Assembly (NCBI GenBank): GCA_002421475.1
Contig: DIJW01000227.1
Span: forward strand, 4,246-19,958
Direction: 5' to 3'
Origin: Thiomicrospira sp. UBA5634
Lineage (GTDB): Bacteria; Pseudomonadota; Gammaproteobacteria; Thiomicrospirales; Thiomicrospiraceae
Length of the DNA stretch: 15,713 bases
Positions 1-6,575 of this stretch are shown in pieces; position 1 is the stretch's first letter; every line of letters starts with the position of its first letter. Under the pieces are notes generated by a model that was not told the origin of the DNA, ran no database searches, and saw nothing but the letters and a program-made list of their open reading frames with translations. The translations under genes and the position numbers were made by a program.

Positions 1-484
1 GAGCCAATGTATCGATTTCTTTGGAAAATTTACCGCTAAAGGAAGCCATTGCTGCGCGCGCAGCGGCTTCTGAAGAGGCATCGATTAAATCGGCAATTGC
101 TTCAGCTTGAGCTAAATCCAATTTATCATTCAGAAACGCTTGCTTAGAAAACTCACCCGGTTCAGCTAAACGCGCACCCAGTTCAACTACTCGATTAAGT
201 ATCCATTGCAAAATTATCGGACCACCATGAGCTTGCAACTCTAAGACATCTTCTCCGGTAAAAGAATTTGGCGCTACAAATAACAACGCAATCCCTTGAT
301 CGAGAATTTGTCCGTTAACGCCATAAAAATTACCGTAGTGCGCTTTTCTTGCTGGCGGTAAGTTACCTAACACCTGTTCAGCTATCGCTTTAACCTTAGG
401 GCCAGAAATGCGCACAATACCTACTCCACCTCTACCGGGAGCCGTTGCAATTGCCGCAATGGTATCTTGATGAATAATCGTCAT
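1..484 (-). CDS. mnmE: tRNA modification GTPase MnmE (TrmE), N-terminal part, cut by the window edge
   Basis: With MnmG, MnmE makes the 5-carboxymethylaminomethyl group on U34 of certain tRNAs; it is a cytoplasmic, folate-binding, dimeric GTPase. The 161 visible codons start at an ATG (complement 482-484) and read [20 protein letters not shown], then the hallmark stretches [35 protein letters not shown] and [10 protein letters not shown]. These match the N-terminal tetrahydrofolate-binding domain and the first helices of the family; the G domain and C-terminal Cys motif lie off the window. The start is 6 bp after the mlaA stop, with no clear Shine-Dalgarno sequence, so translational coupling to mlaA is plausible. 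Identification rests on near-continuous similarity to the remembered E. coli protein. Confidence 0.96.
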   Translation of the reverse strand, partial: MTIIHQDTIAAIATAPGRGGVGIVRISGPKVKAIAEQVLGNLPPARKAHYGNFYGVNGQILDQGIALLFVAPNSFTGEDVLELQAHGGPIILQWILNRVVELGARLAEPGEFSKQAFLNDKLDLAQAEAIADLIDASSEAAARAAMASFSGKFSKEIDTLA

Positions 485-490
485 GGGTTT

Positions 491-1213
491 TTAATTGAAA
501 TCAAAATCATCTAAAGGGTTAACCGGCGGTTTGCCGTTATAAATTAAATTGGTGCGGTGTTGTAGGTAACTTTCACGATAAAAAATATACGGATCATGCA
601 TTTCTTTAAGTTGGTCAACATAATCCAACACGCTGACATAACTGTTAAATGAATCAACCGCAAAAATGACGGTGCGTCCTTCTAAATCAGTTTGAATAAC
701 ATAAGGATAGGTTGGGTTGTAACTCGCATCGCCAACTGCGCCAACAAGTTCACGAACGGTATAAGCACCTAAAATTGGCATGACAATAAAGGATGATTCT
801 GTCCAAACGCCCCATTTATAGAAGGTTTGTCCAAGATCTTCTTTTTCATAAGGTAATCCTGCCGGTGTGGCTATGTCCAAAATACCGCCGATACCAAATA
901 CCGTATTGATAGTGAAACGCATAAAATCGCCTAACCCGCGTTCAACATTGCCTTGCAGAAAATTATTCACCATATTTAACGGCATTCTTAAATTGATGAC
1001 AAAATTTGAAATACCGGTTTGTGCAGGTTGTGGCACATAATTTTTATACGCTTTACCAACCGGTTCGCCAATTACATCATTGAAAGCCATGTTGAAATTA
1101 AACATGGCACGATTGTAAGACTCATACGGATCATGGCTGCTCATTGGCGGTTTTTGAGTAGCACAACCGCTTAACAGTACCAAAAAAACGAATATATAAA
1201 AATTTTTAAACAT
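491..1213 (-). CDS. mlaA: MlaA (VacJ) family outer-membrane lipoprotein
   Basis: MlaA is the outer-membrane lipoprotein of the Mla pathway, which removes mislocalised phospholipids from the outer leaflet and passes them to MlaC and the MlaFEDB transporter. The 240-residue product begins MFKNFYIFVFLVLLSGC, a short lipoprotein signal with lipobox L-S-G-C (Cys17 is the lipid-modified residue). The mature part carries the family motif DPYESYNRAMFNFN, the NFL.G...RG.GDF.RF.INT region and the DLGQTF..WGV segment. I chose the ATG at complement 1211-1213 because the in-frame extension to 1321 would bury the signal peptide and overlap the upstream regulator by about 100 bp. No Shine-Dalgarno is evident in the 11 bp separating it from the oxyR stop. 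No other mla genes are in view. Confidence 0.93.
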   Translation of the reverse strand: MFKNFYIFVFLVLLSGCATQKPPMSSHDPYESYNRAMFNFNMAFNDVIGEPVGKAYKNYVPQPAQTGISNFVINLRMPLNMVNNFLQGNVERGLGDFMRFTINTVFGIGGILDIATPAGLPYEKEDLGQTFYKWGVWTESSFIVMPILGAYTVRELVGAVGDASYNPTYPYVIQTDLEGRTVIFAVDSFNSYVSVLDYVDQLKEMHDPYIFYRESYLQHRTNLIYNGKPPVNPLDDFDFN

Positions 1214-1224
1214 GACTGGATTGG

Positions 1225-2148
1225 TTAATTGAATTTTTTTATTGTACAAGGAATCGATAGTGCTTGAATTGATTGTTTGAAAATTTCCAATACTTGCTTG
1301 CGAGGGAAACTTTTTCGCCAAGCTAACGCTACGGTTCGATATGGAACTGGTGAATCAATCGGTTTTACAGTAAATAACTCATCATCATGTCCGTTTAATG
1401 AACTACAGGGCAAAATCGTAATACCTGCACCTGAAGCGACCATAAAACGGATTGTTTCTAATGAACTACCTTCTAAAGTACGTTGCATTTGACCATTAAG
1501 GAAGTTTACTTGATCAAAATTTGGAAACGATCCAATGACTTGATCTCTAAAACAATGACCTGCTCCAAGTAATAAAAAAGTTTCTTTTTCAATATCAGCT
1601 AAAGAAAGGGATTGCTTGTTGACCAAATGGTGATCATTAGGGATTGCAACAACAAAAGGTTCGTCATATAAAGCTAAGGTTTCGATATTTGGATCGTTAA
1701 ACGGTAAGGAAAGGATCACTAGATCCAATTCACCTTGTTGCAATTTATTAACGAGATTTGCAGTGTAGTTTTCTTGCAAAATAAATGGAATTTTTGGTGC
1801 ACGATGGTGAAACTCCGGTATCAGTTTTGGAAGTAGATAGGGCGCAATAGTGTATATGGCACCTACACGTAATTCACCACTATGATCTCCTTGCTCCTCT
1901 TTTGCTAACTGTTTTATCAGTTGGCTTTTCTGCAAAATGTCTTCTGCAAGTTTAACGATTTGTTCGCCAATCGGTGTAATGATAATTTCAGATTTATGTC
2001 GTTCAAATAATGTTACACCTAACTCGTCTTCAAATTTCTTAATCGCAATACTTAAAGTGGGTTGACTGACAAAACAGGTTTCGGATGCTTTACGAAAATG
2101 ACGTTCTTTCGCTACGGCAACGATATATTTGAGTTCACTGAGCGTCAT
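1225..2148 (-). CDS. oxyR: OxyR-like LysR-family regulator lacking the second redox cysteine
   Basis: A 307-residue LysR-type regulator. Residues 1-60 form the winged helix-turn-helix (MTLSELKYIV.V, then FVSQPTLSIAIKKFEDELGVTLFER); residues about 90-300 form the periplasmic-binding-protein-like effector domain. The local sequence GAGHCFRDQ around Cys199 is diagnostic of OxyR, the H2O2-sensing activator of catalase and peroxiredoxin genes, and numbering aligns with E. coli OxyR without gaps to this point. In family members Cys199 forms a disulfide with Cys208; here residue 208 is Phe (codon TTT), in the run RDQVIGSFPNF. Other cysteines are Cys25, Cys258 and Cys301. An AGGGA Shine-Dalgarno lies 7 nt before the ATG. 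The gene leads a tight run with mlaA and mnmE and diverges from a nitroreductase gene. The family call is firm; peroxide sensing is less certain given the missing cysteine. Confidence 0.88.
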   Translation of the reverse strand: MTLSELKYIVAVAKERHFRKASETCFVSQPTLSIAIKKFEDELGVTLFERHKSEIIITPIGEQIVKLAEDILQKSQLIKQLAKEEQGDHSGELRVGAIYTIAPYLLPKLIPEFHHRAPKIPFILQENYTANLVNKLQQGELDLVILSLPFNDPNIETLALYDEPFVVAIPNDHHLVNKQSLSLADIEKETFLLLGAGHCFRDQVIGSFPNFDQVNFLNGQMQRTLEGSSLETIRFMVASGAGITILPCSSLNGHDDELFTVKPIDSPVPYRTVALAWRKSFPRKQVLEIFKQSIQALSIPCTIKKFN

Positions 2149-2221
2149 AAAGTTATCCCTATTAAGTATTTATATATTCTTTTTTTTCTTTTTTCTGTTT
2201 CTCTTGGTGGGAGACTAAAAA

Positions 2222-2227
2222 AGTATA
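2222..2227 (-). promoter_or_regulatory. Candidate -10 element for the oxyR-like gene
   Basis: Read on the minus strand the hexamer is TATACT, one base from the sigma-70 -10 consensus. It would give a leader of about 65 nt before the oxyR ATG. No good -35 hexamer is visible 16-18 bp upstream, so the promoter may be activator-dependent or lie elsewhere. Confidence 0.25.
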
Positions 2228-2319
2228 AGTTAAAATTTTATATTAAAAACAGTAAGTTAAGTTGTTATTAAGCAGGCTGATAACTACAGCGTTTAATTTT
2301 GTATGGTGTGTGAACCAAT

Positions 2320-2374
2320 TGTGGATAACTTTTAAGATTTGCTATTTAAGCAAAGTTATCCCTCATTATGCACA
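2320..2374. promoter_or_regulatory. Two DnaA-box-like sites in inverted orientation
   Basis: Positions 2320-2328 read TTATCCACA on the minus strand, the perfect DnaA box. Positions 2366-2374 read TTATGCACA on the plus strand and fit the relaxed consensus TTWTNCACA. A degenerate TTATCCCT lies between them at 2356-2363. Two consensus boxes within 55 bp is more than expected by chance, but DnaA binding is inferred from sequence alone. Confidence 0.4.
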
Positions 2375-2391
2375 CGATATTATAAAAGTTG

Positions 2392-2420
2392 TTGGCTTGC
2401 GGCTCAGCGTAAACTATAAG
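2392..2420 (+). promoter_or_regulatory. Candidate sigma-70 promoter for the nitroreductase gene
   Basis: TTGGCT (2392-2397) and TATAAG (2415-2420) are separated by exactly 17 bp and match the -35 and -10 consensus at 4/6 and 5/6. Transcription would start near 2427, leaving a leader of about 45 nt that includes the Shine-Dalgarno at 2463-2467. Confidence 0.45.
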
Positions 2421-2471
2421 ACAATCGTTCGAGTTTTAGCAGTCCGTTAAAATTTGTATTACGAGGTTAGG

Positions 2472-3035
2472 ATGTTTTTAACGTTAGCGCAACAGCGTCG
2501 CACAATTTACCAATTCACTTCACAACCTGTTGAAGCAGAAAAATTAACCTATTGTTTACAGGCCGCTATTTGGGCACCTAATCATGGTCTTACCCAACCT
2601 TGGCATTTTTATGTGGTTGGCGATAAGACAAAACAAAAATTAACAGAAGTTTATGCGACAACTCGAGCTGCTAAACGTGCAAAAGAAAATACAACAGAAT
2701 ACGATGATATCTATGCCAAAGCCTGCGATCGTTTTTTAGCCAATCCACAAGTTGTGGTAGTCGGCCAGCAACGTTGCAATGATCCAATTCAAACGAAAGA
2801 GGATTATGCAGCCTGTGCCTGTGCAATTCAAAACTTTCAATTAGCCGCTTGGGAACAAGGGATAGGTGTGCAATGGAGCAGTGGGCCAATTATTAATGAG
2901 CAACAAACCTATCAAATACTTGGGTTAGATTCTCAGCAGATTGAATTAATTGGCATTTTATATATCGGTTATGCCGAATGTGTGCCTGATTCAACCCGTA
3001 AACCCTTGAGTGAAGTGGTGAGTTATATTGATTAA
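2472..3035 (+). CDS. Nitroreductase family FMN oxidoreductase (YdjA-like)
   Basis: A 187-residue single-domain nitroreductase fold protein. Such enzymes bind FMN and use NAD(P)H to reduce nitro compounds, quinones or related substrates; the physiological substrate is unknown. The N-terminal FMN-phosphate motif QQRRTIYQF (Arg9-Arg10) and the APNHGLTQPWHF segment (35-46) are typical of small YdjA-like members, as is the later AACACAIQNFQLAAWEQGIGVQW helix and strand. I start at the ATG at 2472, preceded by GAGGT at 2463-2467; a TTG at 2454 in the same frame has no such site. It is transcribed divergently from the oxyR-like gene, so control by that regulator is possible but not shown. It converges on the acetolactate synthase gene 24 bp away. 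Confidence 0.88.
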   Translation: MFLTLAQQRRTIYQFTSQPVEAEKLTYCLQAAIWAPNHGLTQPWHFYVVGDKTKQKLTEVYATTRAAKRAKENTTEYDDIYAKACDRFLANPQVVVVGQQRCNDPIQTKEDYAACACAIQNFQLAAWEQGIGVQWSSGPIINEQQTYQILGLDSQQIELIGILYIGYAECVPDSTRKPLSEVVSYID

Positions 3036-3063
3036 TTATGTACCAAGCCTGGTGGTTAATTAA
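3032..3063. terminator. Hairpin between convergent gene ends, containing a palindrome variant
   Basis: Outer arms TTAATTA (3032-3038) and TAATTAA (3057-3063) and inner arms ACCA / TGGT form an interrupted stem around AGCC. The hairpin spans both convergent stop codons. Its centre, ACCAAGCCTGGT (3042-3053), is one base from the 12-bp palindrome repeated elsewhere in the window. Neither side has a clear U-run, so a bidirectional terminator role is only a suggestion. Confidence 0.35.
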
Positions 3064-4703
3064 GATTGCATTTCAGATATAACCGAACCTAACAACTCAG
3101 TTAAACGATCATTTTGTGAATAATCCACAGGGCAGTCAATCACTGAAACGGTATTGTCTTGTAAAGCTTGCTGTAAGGTAGGCAATAATTGGTCTGCTGC
3201 ATTAATGCGATAACCTTTCGCGCCAAAAGATTGGGCATACTGTACAAAATCCGGGTTTTTAAAGTCGATATAAGCCGAACGCCCATATTTACGTTTTTGT
3301 TTCCATTCAATTAAACCGTACTGACTGTCGTTCCAAATCAAAATAACAATTGGTGTATTACAACGTAATGCGGTTTCAATTTCCTGTGAATTCATCATGA
3401 AACCAGCATCGCCGGTGACTGCGACTACCGCGCGTTTTGGGTAGGCCAGCTTGGCAGCAATCGCACCGGGAACTGCAATTCCCATCCCCGCAAAACCATT
3501 TGAAATAATGCAAGTGTTAGGTTTTTCAGCTCGGAACATCCGTGCCATCCACATTTTATGTGCACCTACATCACAAATCGCAATATCATTTGAATGCATG
3601 GCAGTACGCAAATCCCAAATGATTTTTTGCGGTAACATTGGCCAATCAAGTCGATTGGAACAGCGGTTCATTTCTTCAATTGCCGCGTCACGTAAAGGGT
3701 GATCCAAAGGTTTAGCTTCAACTACATTTAACAGTGAACGTAAACTTTGTAAATTACGCGCAATATCACCCAATAGTTCAATTTGGGGCATATAACTTGA
3801 ATCTACTTCTGCCGCAAGGGTATCAATATGAATAATGGCGTGACGGCGATTTGGGTTCCATAAATGAGGATGGTACTCCACCATATCAAAACCAATACAA
3901 ATCACTAAATCTGCTTTAGAAAAACCGCCATTTTCATAATCGCCTTTTTGTAGACCGGCAGTTCCCATTGCGATGGGATTCTTAAAAAAAGGAATGACAC
4001 CTTTAGCCATAAAAGTATTGACGGTTGGAATGTTAAGTTGTTTGGCAAATGCATAAACCTCACCGCCTGCTTGCGCACGAACAGCGCCATTACCCACCAA
4101 TATAAGTGGATTTTTAGCTTGTTGAATTAGAACGGCAGCTTGTTGGATTAATTGTTCAGAGGCGATTGAAAGCCTTGAACTCACCACATTTAATGGATGT
4201 TCATCGGTATCCATTTCGGCAATATTTTCAGGAAAATCAATAAATGTTGCGCCGGGTTTTTCACTCTGAGCAAGTTTAAATGCTTTACGTACAACTTCAG
4301 GAATTGTGCCGGGTTCAAGAATTTGAGCGGAATATTTAGTGATGGGTTTAAACATACTCACCAAGTCTACGACTTGATGAGATTCTTTATGCATTCGACT
4401 GGTAGCAGCTTGACCGGCAATTGCTACCAGTGGCGCATTATCCATATTCGCATCAGCAACGCCGGTAACCAGGTTTGTTGCGCCCGGACCAAGGGTTGAT
4501 AAACAAACACCGGCTTTACCGGTTAAACGGCCATATACATCGGCCATAAAAGCAGCGCCCTGTTCATGGCGAGTGGTTATAAATTTAATCGGCGAATCAA
4601 GTAAAGCATCCATGACATCGAGATTTTCTTCTCCCGGAATACCAAAAATGTACTCAACTCCTTCATTTTCTAAACACTCAACAAACAGTTTCGATGCTTT
4701 CAT
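3060..4703 (-). CDS. alsS: Acetolactate synthase, catabolic (AlsS-like) type, large subunit only
   Basis: A 547-residue ThDP enzyme that condenses two pyruvates to 2-acetolactate and CO2. Visible features: RHEQGAAF with catalytic Glu47, LGPGATN (71-77), and the ThDP-Mg motif GDAGFMMN (431-438) ending at NDSQYG (Asn458). Where anabolic FAD-dependent enzymes have an RFDDR-type motif, this protein reads ICIGFDMVEYHPHLWN (269-283), resembling the GYDPIEYDPKFWN stretch remembered from Bacillus AlsS. It is therefore placed with FAD-independent catabolic enzymes. No regulatory small subunit (ilvH-like) and no acetolactate decarboxylase lies nearby; the gene stands between a convergent nitroreductase and dsbA (73 bp upstream end to downstream stop). 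The start is the ATG at complement 4701-4703, with GGAA 8 nt upstream. Another ThDP decarboxylase specificity cannot be fully excluded. Confidence 0.85.
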   Translation of the reverse strand: MKASKLFVECLENEGVEYIFGIPGEENLDVMDALLDSPIKFITTRHEQGAAFMADVYGRLTGKAGVCLSTLGPGATNLVTGVADANMDNAPLVAIAGQAATSRMHKESHQVVDLVSMFKPITKYSAQILEPGTIPEVVRKAFKLAQSEKPGATFIDFPENIAEMDTDEHPLNVVSSRLSIASEQLIQQAAVLIQQAKNPLILVGNGAVRAQAGGEVYAFAKQLNIPTVNTFMAKGVIPFFKNPIAMGTAGLQKGDYENGGFSKADLVICIGFDMVEYHPHLWNPNRRHAIIHIDTLAAEVDSSYMPQIELLGDIARNLQSLRSLLNVVEAKPLDHPLRDAAIEEMNRCSNRLDWPMLPQKIIWDLRTAMHSNDIAICDVGAHKMWMARMFRAEKPNTCIISNGFAGMGIAVPGAIAAKLAYPKRAVVAVTGDAGFMMNSQEIETALRCNTPIVILIWNDSQYGLIEWKQKRKYGRSAYIDFKNPDFVQYAQSFGAKGYRINAADQLLPTLQQALQDNTVSVIDCPVDYSQNDRLTELLGSVISEMQS

Positions 4704-4776
4704 GCCATCTGTTCCGGATACTATATTAAACCTGCATGTTTCTTTATCGGTATAGACTAAAAATTCGCTAGGATGA

Positions 4777-5394
4777 TTATTTATCTAAAAGTTGATTAAC
4801 AGTTAACCAAAGTGGATCATGACCACCGGTCATTGGTAAATCAGTAAGATACTTACCGTTGACGATTAAACTAGGCACACCTTCAATACCATAGGCTTGA
4901 GTTAAACGTTGTGCACGACGTAATTGTTGGTCAATTTTGAAAGAATTAAACGTATTAATAAAAAGCTTCGAAGTGACTCCAAATTGCGTGTGAAATTGTG
5001 CGATCGCTTCAATGTTAAATAAAGGCTGTTTATCACGGTGTAATGCATGGAAAAAAGCTAAATGTGACTTTTCAATAATGCCTAATTCTTGAGCCGTTAA
5101 AAATACTTTAGCCATAAACACCCAATTTGGGTTATTTAAAACAGCAGGCAAACGTTCAAAATGAACATCTTTCGGCTTGGTTTTTAACCACTCGTGCAGA
5201 CTCGGTTCTAACTGATAACAATGCGAACAGCCATAATAAAACACCTCAACAACCTGCTTTTTATGCGGTGTAATTGGTTGAGGTTCCAGAACATTTTTAT
5301 AGTGTTTACCTAACTCAATACTAGCGAGCGCTTTATTGGTTAAACCCAATGACAATGCGAGAACGGATAATTTAAAAAACTGACGTCTTTGCAT
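4777..5394 (-). CDS. dsbA: DsbA-family periplasmic thiol:disulfide oxidoreductase with CSHC site and Tat-like signal
   Basis: A 205-residue thioredoxin-fold protein with the inserted helical domain of DsbA, which oxidises cysteine pairs in exported proteins and is reoxidised by DsbB. The active site is Cys56-Ser57-His58-Cys59 in VFYYGCSHCY, rather than the common CPHC; the cis-proline loop is GVPSLIVNG. The N-terminus MQRRQFFKLSVLALSLGLTN ends in a KALA-S cleavage context and carries a QRRQFFK stretch that resembles the twin-arginine motif. I start at the ATG at complement 5392-5394, 7 nt from an AGGAG (complement 5402-5406); the GTG just before it is too close. It is the last gene of resB-ccsA-dsbA, with 15 bp to ccsA. 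DsbA must be balanced against cytochrome c maturation, which needs reduced heme-binding cysteines. Confidence 0.92.
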   Translation of the reverse strand: MQRRQFFKLSVLALSLGLTNKALASIELGKHYKNVLEPQPITPHKKQVVEVFYYGCSHCYQLEPSLHEWLKTKPKDVHFERLPAVLNNPNWVFMAKVFLTAQELGIIEKSHLAFFHALHRDKQPLFNIEAIAQFHTQFGVTSKLFINTFNSFKIDQQLRRAQRLTQAYGIEGVPSLIVNGKYLTDLPMTGGHDPLWLTVNQLLDK

Positions 5395-5409
5395 CACAAT
5401 ACTCCTGTA

Positions 5410-6567
5410 TTAAAGTTCACCGTATGAATGCAGACCTGACAAGAACATATTGACACCTAGGAAAGCAAAGGATGTCACAAATAAACCAATAAATGCCCAC
5501 CATGCCATTGGCGCACCGCGCCAACCTTTCGTCATACGAACATGTAACCAAGCAGCATAGTTAAGCCACACAATAAGCGCCCAAGTTTCTTTTGGATCCC
5601 ATGACCAGTAGCCACCCCACGCTTCCGCTGCCCACATGGCACCTAAAACTGTTGCGATGGTAAAGAAGGCGAAACCTATTGCAATTGCACGATACATAAT
5701 ATCGTCCATCAAGTTAACGCTAGGTAATGCGTTTAACAAGCGACTTTGCGGACGACGTTTTTCAAGACTTAAACGAATTAAAGTAGCAACACCAACCATT
5801 GCAGCGATAGAAAAACCGCCGTAACCAACAAAGTTAGCCGGAACGTGAATTTTCATCCACCAGCTCTGTAGTGCCGGGATTAATGGTTGAATTTCATGCG
5901 CTTGACGATCAAAGATATACCACATTACAAACAACACTGACGCGGTCATAACTAACATCACAAAACCACCCATGGCGCGGGTTTTGAATTTTTGTTCGTA
6001 ATACAGATACATCAAAATAGTCATCACGATAAACAAAATAAAGACTTCATATAACGAACTGACCGGAATGTGGCCATAATCGACATTCACCAAATAGGAT
6101 TCGTACCAGCGAACCATCATGCCGATAAAACCAAACATTGCTGCTGTCCAAGCAAGGAAAGTGGAGGTTTTATATACAAACTCGGATTGTTTGAATAACC
6201 CGAAAAAATAAGTGAAGGTTGCGAAAATAACTAATACACCCATCCACATAATTGCGGCTTGACTGGAGACTAGATATTTGAGGAAAAAGGCATTTTCATT
6301 GGCCGCATAAAGGTTGCCATTCAGTTGATAAATCCAAATTGCAAGTAAACTGAATGTAGCAACAAAGTAAGCCAAGGTTTGAAAACTTTTCCAAAACCAA
6401 CCTAACCAAATGGTGCCTAAGGCAACGCCAAATAGAATAGCTATTTCATAACCATCCATATTGTCAGCGTAAACCTGCCAGCCGATAAAGGCACCCAACA
6501 GAACAATCAGTGCCCACAATCCGTTTTTTGATTTTTGCCAAATAGCTTGTGTATTAGTGTTTTCCAT
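5410..6567 (-). CDS. ccsA: Cytochrome c biogenesis protein CcsA/ResC (often labelled CcsB), heme handling
   Basis: This is the multi-pass heme-handling partner of ResB in System II cytochrome c maturation, working in the inner membrane to bring heme to the periplasmic face and, with ResB, ligate it to CXXCH apocytochromes. The 385-residue protein is hydrophobic throughout (about eight membrane spans by eye). The WWD signature WGGYWSWDPKETWAL is at 317-331. Candidate heme-ligand histidines flank it: His166 (YGHIPVSSLYE), His241 (KIHVPANF) and His342 (AAWLHVRM). The start ATG at complement 6565-6567 follows the resB stop by 8 bp, so the two genes are surely co-transcribed. Naming varies: ResC/CcsA in Bacillus and plastids, CcsB in several bacterial annotations. 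Confidence 0.95.
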   Translation of the reverse strand: MENTNTQAIWQKSKNGLWALIVLLGAFIGWQVYADNMDGYEIAILFGVALGTIWLGWFWKSFQTLAYFVATFSLLAIWIYQLNGNLYAANENAFFLKYLVSSQAAIMWMGVLVIFATFTYFFGLFKQSEFVYKTSTFLAWTAAMFGFIGMMVRWYESYLVNVDYGHIPVSSLYEVFILFIVMTILMYLYYEQKFKTRAMGGFVMLVMTASVLFVMWYIFDRQAHEIQPLIPALQSWWMKIHVPANFVGYGGFSIAAMVGVATLIRLSLEKRRPQSRLLNALPSVNLMDDIMYRAIAIGFAFFTIATVLGAMWAAEAWGGYWSWDPKETWALIVWLNYAAWLHVRMTKGWRGAPMAWWAFIGLFVTSFAFLGVNMFLSGLHSYGEL

Positions 6568-6575
6568 AGCCCAAC

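Larger units (their letters stand above)
2149..2471. other. 323-bp intergenic region between divergent oxyR-like and nitroreductase genes
   Basis: This is the longest non-coding stretch in the window. Next to oxyR it is very AT-rich, with a pyrimidine run (about 2176-2204) that appears as a purine-rich leader in oxyR mRNA. The 12-mer AAAGTTATCCCT occurs twice as an exact direct repeat (2149-2160, where its complement includes the oxyR Shine-Dalgarno, and 2352-2363), and a near copy is inverted at 2321-2332. The last two form a 10-bp inverted repeat, GGATAACTTT / AAAGTTATCC. Candidate promoters and DnaA-box-like sites are listed separately. No small gene with a convincing start and Shine-Dalgarno was seen here. 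Confidence 0.7.

Noticed and set aside
1214..1321. Longer mlaA reading frame starting at 1321
   Set aside because: It adds 36 residues in front of a clear lipoprotein signal peptide and overlaps the oxyR-like gene; the ATG at 1213 is the sensible start.
2149..2471. Region as the chromosomal replication origin
   Set aside because: Too few DnaA boxes and gene orientations to the right do not fit; kept only as a lower-interest regulatory observation.
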